Shown here piece after piece: positions 46,901 to 53,701 of a DNA stretch of 64,000 bases; positions within the stretch are counted from its first letter, which is position 1; each line of letters begins with the position of its first letter. The translations under genes were made by a program, and so were the position numbers. Below the pieces are notes generated by a model. The model was given only the letters and a program-made list of their open reading frames with translations, made no database searches and had not been told where the DNA came from. The DNA is from Berkiella sp964606325. GTDB taxonomy: Bacteria > Pseudomonadota > Gammaproteobacteria > Berkiellales > Berkiellaceae. Location of the stretch: NCBI GenBank assembly GCA_964606325.1, contig CAZSGE010000011.1, positions 1 to 64,000 of the forward strand, in the 5' to 3' direction.

Positions 46901-47426
46901 CCAATGAGCACTCATCAGGTAATCGTCCTTGAGCAGCTTCAAGGATCCAACTATAAGCACAAAGTTGCATCAAGAAATAAGGTCGCACAGTCTTCGTTAA
47001 TTTAGTATCACAGGGTTGGTAATAATAATCACCTAAAGCAGAGTGACCCTCATGACGAATTAGAAAATCAATGTATCCAATAAAGTTGTCCCTACTTAGG
47101 AAACCTTGATAAATGACCTTGTAACCTTTCCTTATGGCGTCAAGAGTATCTTGTTCAGCTTGCCCTTTGCTTCTATCAATGATTACAACCTGATCATCAC
47201 CATATTGTGCTTTCAACGCAGATAAATAATTTTGTTCATGTAATGTGCCTTTGTTTGCTAACAAGGTCATCATCGGATCATCATCAAGTAAAATCTTATT
47301 TGCCTCTGCTGGTTGTTCAACTTTGAAGCGTTCCATCCAAGTTGCAAATGGAGACCGCATATAAAGGATCATATCTGAAGGAGAATAACGGTAGGTTGCC
47401 TGTCCGTTTTCAATTATTTTTTCCAT
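43923..47426 (-). CDS. RecB-like nuclease, RNase H-like and SF1 helicase fusion (TM0106 type)
   Basis: A 1167-residue multidomain protein. The N-terminal RecB-like nuclease has Asp120 (GYIDFL), Asp140-x-Lys142 (CDTK) and QLCAY at 154-158. A middle RNase H/DEDD-like domain starts at FDIEG (325-329). The C-terminal SF1 helicase has Walker A GPPGAGKT near residue 788, DEASQ near 900, then TIDKFQGQE and VAVSRAK at the end. TM0106-family nuclease-helicases are common in defence islands and act in nucleic-acid degradation or repair. It starts 7 bp after the stop of an 87-residue gene. Confidence 0.88.
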   Translation of the reverse strand: MEKIIENGQATYRYSPSDMILYMRSPFATWMERFKVEQPAEANKILLDDDPMMTLLANKGTLHEQNYLSALKAQYGDDQVVIIDRSKGQAEQDTLDAIRKGYKVIYQGFLSRDNFIGYIDFLIRHEGHSALGDYYYQPCDTKLTKTVRPYFLMQLCAYSWILEAAQGRLPDECSLVLGNQEVETFRIQQFYAYFHYLKDDFLSFQGNFSVSQCPDPAFCTDFGRWETYAKALLNEMDSLALVANIRKSQIKKLNRAGINTLSALVETEKSYISGVSEGTFSKLKAQAKIQKQSKGKDIPNFEVIEHDNGKGLSALPPASRLDVYFDIEGHPLVDGGLEYLWAVSYIDADAPKGKQHAYKDWWAHTEEQEKHAFELFIDWVYERWQQDNKMHIYHYASYEVSAIRRISNRYNTKTDKVDELLRNNVFVDLYKIVKNGLLIGEPSYSLKNIEHLYRGKRETAVASGDESIVFYEKWRESGGVEKWCQDEKGYASWLSADSFNWNNWPELMQIREYNIDDCESTLELVDWLRNQASEYHIQYVDPNADIEEQERTEAQEKYSEKKAALQARQQALLKHFQDAAQLHDDPKAHLLKDLIEYFIRESKAKAWEYFDRLEKSHAELFDDECVIVDIKAIHRYEENGKMIVECDFDDTQPIRKDKFKAATVLEHDLKVDALKFEAKEDKTILILTMRGSEANKLPEAFAILGKDPFIDTAKLEYKICNVAEKYFNESKVAGPLEAILSQSSPVFQGSQSLLPITRSLYPENETYINAIIDAVKNMDNTCLCIQGPPGAGKTYTAEHVIKALLAEGKRVGILSNSHAAIMNLMEPLLTEPVNIVKVGGFGNNQAEFQEKYPKEQYANFTYRTSFDFTKKQPYSIFQLVGATAYALCDDEAWSNPLDYLFIDEASQVSLAHLVGVSSAARNIILMGDQMQLEQPTQGAHPGKAGLSCLQYFLGDHAVVPEELGIFLERTFRMHPAVCEPLSKVVYEGKLVSDAATQNQAIVIPKPEAIHQQNGVIWLPLAHEGNTQCSQEEVEHIKKLIKELLTGTFQDKHHQTLPMTENDILVVAPYNMQVNLLKEQLPEGIRIGTIDKFQGQEAPVVIISMGVSDVNDSSRGLDFVFDINRLNVAVSRAKALAIIVSNLDLYKCQVNSILQLKKASFFSTLVNS

Positions 47427-47433
47427 AGGACAG

Positions 47434-47697
47434 TTAACACCTTATATTCTGTGAATCATCATAAGATACCAATTGGATTGTTTGATTGAGTATATCGAGC
47501 TGCTTCTGAAGCGTTAACTTCAACATTACACTATCCTCTTTAGCATGACGCGATCGACCACCGTGCTTTAGTGCATTTAGGCTGGAGCACGCTTTACCAA
47601 GCTCAGTACGCGGCCCAGTAGAATAGCTTGAGGGATCCCAAGTACGAATTAGTAGGGATTGCCGTTTTCTGCGTTCTTGTGTCCACTCATTAGCCAT
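47434..47697 (-). CDS. small hypothetical protein (GPRTxxGKxxSxxNALKHG type)
   Basis: An 87-residue protein starting ATG 47697; a TTG at 47703 is less likely. It contains STGPRTELGKACSSLNALKHGGRSR, a motif common in small proteins next to transposases, phage genes and islands. The function is not known. The motif makes a real gene likely. It precedes the nuclease-helicase by 7 bp. Confidence 0.7.
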   Translation of the reverse strand: MANEWTQERRKRQSLLIRTWDPSSYSTGPRTELGKACSSLNALKHGGRSRHAKEDSVMLKLTLQKQLDILNQTIQLVSYDDSQNIRC

Positions 47698-47741
47698 AAT
47701 CAAAATCCAATAGTTCGTTTGTAGAAATTTATATTTCTCAA

Positions 47742-48254
47742 TTATATTGCATCTGTTGGTAAATGGTTATTGTTGATCTGTTGGTTATATCCTATGTTAG
47801 CTTGCTTAACAAATGTTGCTGTGGTTGGATTTTTAATATGCGCTAATGTCTCAATGGTTACTCTACATTGGTTCTGCGCCTTAAAGGCTAGCCTCATGAA
47901 AGATTCAATAAAATTAATCTGCTTTTGATTTATCGCTCTTCTGGCCAAATCATTAAACATGTTATTTAAAATATGAATTTGCGCTGTCAGTACACCTTCA
48001 ATTCCTGTTAAATCGCCGTTATTCACATTTTTTATCTGTTTATCCAACGATAAAATCAGCTTCCAATAGTTTACGTCATCTCCACCCACATACTTTTGCA
48101 ATGTATGTGCTCCCGTAAAGCTTGCATTAACAGCAAAATTTGTTTCAGAGCCTTCCAGTTCTGTTGAAAGCTTTTGTCTCATCTCGTCGCTAAGTGATGG
48201 ATCTCTTTTAGAAATTCCACTTGTTGCTTCAGTCTTCCTCATTGATTTGGCCAT
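47742..48254 (-). CDS. hypothetical island protein
   Basis: A 170-residue soluble protein. The N-terminus is charged and probably disordered. Residues about 55-150 are helical (YWKLILSLDKQIKNV, AQIHILNNMFNDLARRAINQKQINFIESFMRLAFKAQNQCRVTIETLAHIK). The pattern looks like proteins associated with mobile-element replication modules; the function is unknown. It follows the primase-helicase gene by 117 bp and comes before the small NALKHG gene. Confidence 0.6.
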   Translation of the reverse strand: MAKSMRKTEATSGISKRDPSLSDEMRQKLSTELEGSETNFAVNASFTGAHTLQKYVGGDDVNYWKLILSLDKQIKNVNNGDLTGIEGVLTAQIHILNNMFNDLARRAINQKQINFIESFMRLAFKAQNQCRVTIETLAHIKNPTTATFVKQANIGYNQQINNNHLPTDAI

Positions 48255-48371
48255 TTTAGTAATCCCTTCCTATGTCTCTTTCTTTGTCCCGTTAAATTAA
48301 AATTCGCCTCTGTAACCTACTGACAAAACCGACAAAACTAGGTTCTGTCAGTTTTGTCACCATCCTCTGTC

Positions 48372-50474
48372 TCATATCTTCCAGCAATATTGAGTTGTTG
48401 GTCTCCCACCTAAGATATCTGCAGGAATGGCGACAGCGTGTAAATACCGGTACTCTACCAAACATTCTAACGTCTCGTTGATAAGTGTAACATTATCCAA
48501 GCCAGCCCAACTTTTGCGCAGGATCTCTCTAGCAGTAAAACATTCAGCCAATTTATTACGACGTTTTAATATTAAATGTGCACCTTCTATCTCATCGTCA
48601 ATAATAGAGCTATAAAGACGCCTAGCATGTGTTTGCAAATACTCAGCCCATACTAGTGCCCTTTGTAATGCTGTGACTCCAATGCATTCCATACCACCAT
48701 CTATCAGCTCAAATAATAAAGCTAAACCTGCTATAGTTTGTGGCATTTTGAGCAAATGGCTTTCTAAAACAGGATGGATTTCATCAGAGCGCGCAAGCAT
48801 TTGAATTTTATTCATCCAATCAATAAATAAATCTTGTGCTTCTAAAGAAAAATGTAAGTGACAAGATTCAGCATCCCCTTTTAAATCTAGCAAATGCAAC
48901 TGTTTAAATACGGCTTGATACCTATCATAGGCTGGTTTGTTAGGAGCGCGATCCTTCCAAATCCAACTGCCTTTATCTTCTGGCCACACCGCAAGCTGTA
49001 ATCGTTGTATTAGTCCATCATCAGCAGTTCCCTTTAAAGCCCCTTTAACTAAAGGCGCTATTTTGCTCGGCTGGATACCACCAATGACTGAAAGAATGCA
49101 ATTTTGTATTTCCACAGTACCTCTTAGAATACGATCGAAAACAAAGTGGCCATTACCATCAAAACATTCTAACAAGAAAGCTCTTTCTGCTTGATGATCT
49201 TCTTGCGCTAACTTGGATAACCATCCCGCTAATTCATCACGCACGTGAATCAAACCATTTGGATTCTCGTTTAACAATTCTCCTAATTTTTCCATAGTTA
49301 CATCATTAACGATTAACCGATGGCGTTTTGGCTTCGATTCATCAAATATGGTATTAGCTAATAAATTTAGTGCGCCTTCTTTGTCGCCAGTTTTTAGCTT
49401 CCTTTGGGCAATTGTTTTAACATGAGTCTTTTCAATGCCGGCTAACTGAGTGAGTGCCTCATATTGCTTAACCTCTGCCTCAAAGCATTTTAGTGCCTGC
49501 TGCTCAATTTCACGTAGAGGCTTTAACACTTCTTTCATGCTAGGACTTTTCATAGCAGAGGGTCTACCTATAATAGCGCCCCATTGATTAGCTGTGACTG
49601 TCCAATCATCATTTTGCTTTGGTCTTACTTTCACCTTACAACCTAATACTGCTGATAATCCGCAGATACTTGAAACGGCAGCAAAATCAATAGGGCTTTG
49701 CTGACGATCAGCAACATCAATGATATAATCTCTTATTGCATCAGGAAGCATTTTTTCTGCATCAAATGGCATGACTGATGGTAATGTAGGAAGAGGTATT
49801 GGTTTCAATGATGATAGTGGTGTGGCGTCACTATCATCATTAAATTCTTTATATAAAAACAATCTAGTCAAATCGTCAATCGTAATATTACTGTTAGCAT
49901 GAAGAAAATCGACACAATCTCCCCCATTCTGCAATCCAAAACGTGAGACATCCAACAACAACGCTTCACAATCCACTATCCGTAACTTTTTAATGACACG
50001 TTCAGCATATTGTTGTCCATTTTCATCATTATCAGCCCACAGTATCACATCTCTTCCTTTTAACGGTTTCCAATCTGCGGAATCATCACTGGTTGCGCTA
50101 CCACTTGTGATCGCCACATAATCTGATGTTACGCCTTCTTGAAAAAAGAAAGCATTTAAAGTGTCAGCACACTTTTCACCCTCTACTACTAAAACCCTTG
50201 CATTCAAATAAGTTGATAATAGATCTAATCCGTATAAAGGTTTTAAATGTTTTTTAAAATCGGGTGGCTCACATAAATGATATTGACCATTTTTATCTTG
50301 ATGCATTGGTCGAATCCATTTTCCTTCACTATGATCAATACGTATTCGCCAATAAATAACTTCTCCTTTAATATCTTTATATGGATGAAGAACAAAAGAA
50401 GTATGACTTTTTTGTAGTTGCTTAGCAGCTAATTTTGTAGCTGCTTCAATAGGTGAAATTGCGATAGTCGTCAT
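48372..50474 (-). CDS. Toprim/DUF3987 primase-helicase of the island
   Basis: A 700-residue protein. The ATG at 50474 has GGAGGGAG upstream and overlaps the CHC2 gene stop as TAATG; the TTG at 50489 is less likely. The N-terminal Toprim region (RVLVVEGEKCADTL, VILWADNDENGQQYAERV) holds the catalytic acids. The DUF3987 part has a P-loop-like GRPSAMKSPS, VHVRDELAGWLSKL and ECFDGNGHF. With the CHC2 zinc-finger gene upstream it forms a split primase-helicase that could start replication of the excised element. Confidence 0.85.
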   Translation of the reverse strand: MTTIAISPIEAATKLAAKQLQKSHTSFVLHPYKDIKGEVIYWRIRIDHSEGKWIRPMHQDKNGQYHLCEPPDFKKHLKPLYGLDLLSTYLNARVLVVEGEKCADTLNAFFFQEGVTSDYVAITSGSATSDDSADWKPLKGRDVILWADNDENGQQYAERVIKKLRIVDCEALLLDVSRFGLQNGGDCVDFLHANSNITIDDLTRLFLYKEFNDDSDATPLSSLKPIPLPTLPSVMPFDAEKMLPDAIRDYIIDVADRQQSPIDFAAVSSICGLSAVLGCKVKVRPKQNDDWTVTANQWGAIIGRPSAMKSPSMKEVLKPLREIEQQALKCFEAEVKQYEALTQLAGIEKTHVKTIAQRKLKTGDKEGALNLLANTIFDESKPKRHRLIVNDVTMEKLGELLNENPNGLIHVRDELAGWLSKLAQEDHQAERAFLLECFDGNGHFVFDRILRGTVEIQNCILSVIGGIQPSKIAPLVKGALKGTADDGLIQRLQLAVWPEDKGSWIWKDRAPNKPAYDRYQAVFKQLHLLDLKGDAESCHLHFSLEAQDLFIDWMNKIQMLARSDEIHPVLESHLLKMPQTIAGLALLFELIDGGMECIGVTALQRALVWAEYLQTHARRLYSSIIDDEIEGAHLILKRRNKLAECFTAREILRKSWAGLDNVTLINETLECLVEYRYLHAVAIPADILGGRPTTQYCWKI

Positions 50475-50878
50475 TATTGCTCCCTCCAAGCGCCTAATTC
50501 TTTTGCCGCTTCTGTAAATGATTTGCCAGTCACTTCACAATAAAATTTTAATATGTCACCACCTTTAGCACCGCAGGCATGACAACGATAATTGCCACGG
50601 TGATAATGCATATTAAGACTGGGATGAACTTCAGAACCATTCTTGTGGAACGGACAGAATAATGACCAATACCCTGCTTTGTTTACTTTGCCCACTTTAA
50701 TACTAAGCATATTTAATACTTCGATAGGGCACGGTAATTTGTTTTTATCAAATTTATTTGAGAAGAAAGTTCGATTTACCGGCGCTATTTTAGTATAATT
50801 TATATGCTTGTTACTTCTTTGAGCCACTGGAGTACTGCAATACTCCGTGGCCCTATCTCTATTAATGCATTTCATCAT
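50474..50878 (-). CDS. CHC2 zinc-finger primase subunit
   Basis: A 134-residue protein holding the DnaG-type zinc finger: CPFH and, further on, CHAC give the C-x2-H...C-x2-C ligands, followed by AKGGDILKFYCEVTGKSFTEAAKELG. It has no catalytic domain; that is on the next gene, which begins at this stop codon. The N-terminus (about 35 residues) is basic. Zinc-finger and Toprim parts as separate genes are seen in phage and satellite elements. Confidence 0.88.
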   Translation of the reverse strand: MMKCINRDRATEYCSTPVAQRSNKHINYTKIAPVNRTFFSNKFDKNKLPCPIEVLNMLSIKVGKVNKAGYWSLFCPFHKNGSEVHPSLNMHYHRGNYRCHACGAKGGDILKFYCEVTGKSFTEAAKELGAWREQ

Positions 50879-50886
50879 AATTTCTC

Positions 50887-51123
50887 CTAAGCATTTGATG
50901 ACTTATCTAAAGTACCTTCATCAATGAGACGCTTAATATCTTCTACACGCCAAGCTGTAATGCGTGGCCCCAATTTTACCCCTTTGGGGTAGCGGCCTGA
51001 TTTAATGCCTTCCCACCACGTTGACTTGCAGATAGGCAGTAATGCAGGTATTGGGGGTTTTGATTTAGGGTTACCTAGAATTTGAGGCAAACGTAGATAA
51101 CCTGTTTTTGGTAGTTGATCCAT
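50887..51123 (-). CDS. AlpA-family DNA-binding regulator
   Basis: A 78-residue protein beginning MDQLPKTGYLRLPQILG, with PICKSTWWEGIKSGRYPKGVKLGPRITAWRVEDIKRLIDEG: the MerR/excisionase-like winged helix of AlpA proteins. Relatives control the integrase or act as excisionases in satellite islands. It lies 8 bp upstream of the CHC2 gene and could co-regulate replication and excision. Confidence 0.9.
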   Translation of the reverse strand: MDQLPKTGYLRLPQILGNPKSKPPIPALLPICKSTWWEGIKSGRYPKGVKLGPRITAWRVEDIKRLIDEGTLDKSSNA

Positions 51124-51431
51124 AACTTAGTGCTCCTTCCAAAATACTCAGACAAGATTACACTATGGAATCAAATAAATGTTCTATATTGGTTTTTAAC
51201 AAACCGAAATGGATCTGAATGTACTAAACAATGATAGCTTTAAACAGCTGCGGGAAATGCTTCTGAAACTCTCTATATCATCTCAAATGGAAATATAATT
51301 TTTTGCTTATATTTCATGCAGTTATCACACGCCAATTATAATGTAATATTCAGTTTATTCTGAATTTTAATTTTGGCGTGCAAAAAACTCTATTTCGGTT
51401 TAATGAAACCGAAATAGGCTGAACGTTATTT
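51124..51431. other. intergenic stretch in the island
   Basis: A gap of about 308 bp. It contains the terminator of the 237-residue gene (51382-51417) and, near 51198, AACAAACCGAAAT, which shares AAACCGAAAT with the terminator stem. No further gene is visible. It probably holds the AlpA promoter, but no clear box is seen. Confidence 0.55.
51382..51417 (-). terminator. intrinsic terminator of the integrase-linked accessory gene
   Basis: CTATTTCGGTTT-AATG-AAACCGAAATAG (51390-51417) is a perfect 12-bp stem with a 4-base loop, followed on the minus strand by a U-run (51382-51387). It lies 14 bp after the gene ending at 51432. Confidence 0.88.
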
Positions 51432-52145
51432 TTATATTAAAAAGTACTTTGCAGATTCTTTTAGCCATTTTCTTACTGTATCGGGTTCAATTTCTTCCTT
51501 GAAAACATCCTTTACATCTTTGGCTATTTCTGTTGGCACATCACTCTTCTGTTCATGAGGGTTATATTTGTATCCTTTCACAGCCATAGCAAATATTATT
51601 TTCAATAGACTGTTCATTGCTTTAGGGTGGGGTTTTCCATTTACTTTTTCTTCTATCTCATCAACTTTTGATCTTAATTCAGAATTCTCAACCATCAGCT
51701 CTATGAGTTGATCTCTTAAATGGTCCACCTGATTTGAGCCATCCTTTAATATCTCTTCAGGGGTCTTGCCCATCCTCTGCTGTGCTCGCAATGACTTTAG
51801 CAAATCACTTAACCTCAGAGACAACTCCGCTTCATCATGCATATAGCTATTCCAAGCGCCATTGCTTTCAAGCTCGAGTCCAACGCTTTCAGCCCATTTA
51901 GCCACTTCAAAAGCATCTAATACTGCGGGGTTATTATTATACGAACCAACTTGAAAGATACTTCCCTTCACTGTAGGCAAATCTTTTCTCTCTATAGCAG
52001 CATATAATGCCTCTTCTATTTCTTTTACAGTTGCTTGTTCTTGATTCCACAAACCCTCATGAATCTTTTGTGCAGCCTCCTCAATACTAAGTTCATATAA
52101 ATCATCGAAATAAGCTTCTTTTGAGAATTCATCAGTATATGCCAT
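51432..52145 (-). CDS. hypothetical integrase-associated accessory protein
   Basis: A 237-residue protein I cannot assign to a function. The N-terminus is acidic (FSKEAYFDDLYELSIEEAAQKIHEG). Residues about 140-170 look like a short coiled coil (LRDQLIELMVENSELRSKVDEIEEKV), and the end (EIEPDTVRKWLKESAKYFL) looks like a DNA-binding-type helix pair. It lies 24 bp after the integrase gene on the same strand, where such proteins often occur in gammaproteobacterial islands. A role in regulation or excision is a guess. Confidence 0.65.
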   Translation of the reverse strand: MAYTDEFSKEAYFDDLYELSIEEAAQKIHEGLWNQEQATVKEIEEALYAAIERKDLPTVKGSIFQVGSYNNNPAVLDAFEVAKWAESVGLELESNGAWNSYMHDEAELSLRLSDLLKSLRAQQRMGKTPEEILKDGSNQVDHLRDQLIELMVENSELRSKVDEIEEKVNGKPHPKAMNSLLKIIFAMAVKGYKYNPHEQKSDVPTEIAKDVKDVFKEEIEPDTVRKWLKESAKYFLI

Positions 52146-52169
52146 AAATGTTTGTTACCTCTTTTTGAA

Positions 52170-53345
52170 TTATAAAAGCGAGTCAATATAATCTGCCCAA
52201 GCTTGCATCATTTCCTTACGGGCAGCTAAAAAGGCAGTTCTGTTATAAGCGCGACCATTCGGATCACGTACTGCATGCGCTAACTGATGCTCAATATAAT
52301 CAGGCCGAAAGCCAAGCACTTCGTCTAATAAAGTTCTTGCTGTTGCTCGAAAGCCATGCCCTGTCGTTTCCTCTTTGCTCACCCCCAAACGCCGCATAGC
52401 AGCTAAAACAGCGTTATCGCTCATCGGGCGATCATTACCTCGTGCACTGGGGAATAAATAACGACCATGACCTGTTAAGGGATGTAATTCTTGTAGAATG
52501 GCAAGCACTTGTCTTGAGAGCGGAACAATATGGGCTGTGTCTGTTTTTGTGGCTGTAAAACGCCATTCAGCGTTTTCAAAATCAATATCTGCCCATTCAG
52601 CCTTACGCAACTCACCTGGACGAACAAATACTAAAGGCGCAAGGCGAAGTGCGCAGCTTACAATAGGAGAACCCTGATAGCCTTGGAACATTCTTAAAAG
52701 CTCGGCAAATCGCTTGGGATCAGTTTGGGCAGCAAAATGTTTCTTTTTATAAGATGGTAATGCTTTAAACAAATTCTGAGTGGGATCCTTGTCGGCACGC
52801 ATTGTATTCATTGCATAGATGAATACCTGCTTGCAGCTCCCTAATGCACGATGTGCTGTCTCTAAGGCTCCGCGTGCTTCAATGCGTTGTACTACTGCCA
52901 AGAGTTGTTGCGGCGTGATTTCAGTTATAGGCTCTTTACCTAGCAAGGGAAAAAGATCACGTTCAAAAAGGCGGATGAGCCTATCGGAATGGCTTTTAGT
53001 CCACGTCGGTAAAAACTTGGCATACCATTCACGCGTAATAAGCTCAAACGTGTTTGCCGACTCACTTTCTGAAACGAGTCTTCTTTGCTTACGATACCGG
53101 CTGGGATCAATTCCCTGCTCTAATAACTTGCGAACGGCTAAATTTCGCTCGCGTGCTTCTTTTAAACTAATTAAGGGATACGTGCCTTGAGATAACCTAT
53201 TTTCTTTCCCCATAAAAGCGTATTTTGAGCGCCATCTTGGCTTCCCTTTTGGCGGGATTTCGAGATACAAGCCATCCTCGTCGTAGAGCTTATATAGCTT
53301 CTCACGCGGCTTTGCTTTGCGAACTTGGAGATCGGTTAAGGCCAT
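52170..53345 (-). CDS. P4-type tyrosine integrase
   Basis: A 391-residue integrase. The N-terminal DUF4102 arm-binding domain starts MALTDLQVRKAKPREKLYKLYDEDGL. The catalytic domain keeps Arg242 (RPGELRKAEW), Lys267, His330-x-x-Arg333 (GHGFRAT), His353/His357 (EHQLAH) and nucleophile Tyr367 (RAYNRT). It should cut and join the 23-bp attachment repeats in tRNA-Val. The gene lies next to the tRNA with its start toward it, the usual arrangement for such islands. Confidence 0.95.
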   Translation of the reverse strand: MALTDLQVRKAKPREKLYKLYDEDGLYLEIPPKGKPRWRSKYAFMGKENRLSQGTYPLISLKEARERNLAVRKLLEQGIDPSRYRKQRRLVSESESANTFELITREWYAKFLPTWTKSHSDRLIRLFERDLFPLLGKEPITEITPQQLLAVVQRIEARGALETAHRALGSCKQVFIYAMNTMRADKDPTQNLFKALPSYKKKHFAAQTDPKRFAELLRMFQGYQGSPIVSCALRLAPLVFVRPGELRKAEWADIDFENAEWRFTATKTDTAHIVPLSRQVLAILQELHPLTGHGRYLFPSARGNDRPMSDNAVLAAMRRLGVSKEETTGHGFRATARTLLDEVLGFRPDYIEHQLAHAVRDPNGRAYNRTAFLAARKEMMQAWADYIDSLL

Positions 53346-53507
53346 ACTGGGGCAACTACTTTCTAATTACAAAAGTTGCCCCAGATGTTGCCCCTATGGT
53401 ACCTGGATGTCAACGGCTTTAGTTGGACGTAGTTAGCCAAATTATACTTTGTAATTTTTTGATTTTATTGAAATTTAAACTTCGTTGGATGTCTTTGGAC
53501 AAAGAGT

Positions 53508-53530
53508 TGGTAGGCACGAGTGGGATCGAA
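53508..53530. repeat. right attachment repeat (attR), tRNA-Val 3' end
   Basis: The 23-bp copy within the tRNA-Val gene that matches attL at 30344-30366. The tRNA remains intact because the element carries the same 3' segment. A GTTGCCCCAGATGTTGCCCC repeat lies inside the element at 53375-53394. Confidence 0.88.
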
Positions 53531-53583
53531 CCACCGACCACCACCATGTCAAGGTGGTGCTCTACCACTGAGCTACGTGCCTA
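53508..53583 (-). tRNA. tRNA-Val(GAC)
   Basis: A 76-nt cloverleaf on the minus strand. The acceptor AGGCACG pairs with CGTGCCT, followed by A and an encoded CCA. The anticodon loop is TTGACAT with anticodon GAC, and the T arm has GGTTCGATCC. The 3' end is the insertion site of the island. Confidence 0.95.
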
Positions 53584-53701
53584 AAAAGTGAGGCAAAAAG
53601 ATAACACCTTTTTTGGGGTCAAAGCAAGGTCAAGTCTTCACTAAGTTCCCGCTATCAGTTAAAGTCTCTCTCTTTACCAACATGAGTTAGAAGAGCTTAA
53701 A

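Larger units (their letters stand above)
30344..53530. mobile_element. genomic island integrated in tRNA-Val, carrying defence genes
   Basis: The bounds are set by 23-bp direct repeats (30344-30366 and 53508-53530), the right one being the 3' end of tRNA-Val. A P4-type integrase is the gene next to the tRNA. All 17 genes are on the minus strand. They comprise integrase, an accessory protein, an AlpA regulator, a split primase/helicase module, two small proteins, a nuclease-helicase, an XRE regulator, a composite type I restriction/SIR2/HerA operon and an HD protein. There are no conjugation or capsid genes, so it is likely a satellite-like, mobilisable or relic integrative element. Confidence 0.85.

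Noticed and set aside
52819..53190. Plus-strand frame inside the integrase
   Set aside because: Antisense shadow of the integrase coding region.
30344..53530. Whether the window holds a CRISPR array in the defence island
   Set aside because: No regularly spaced direct repeats and no cas genes were found.
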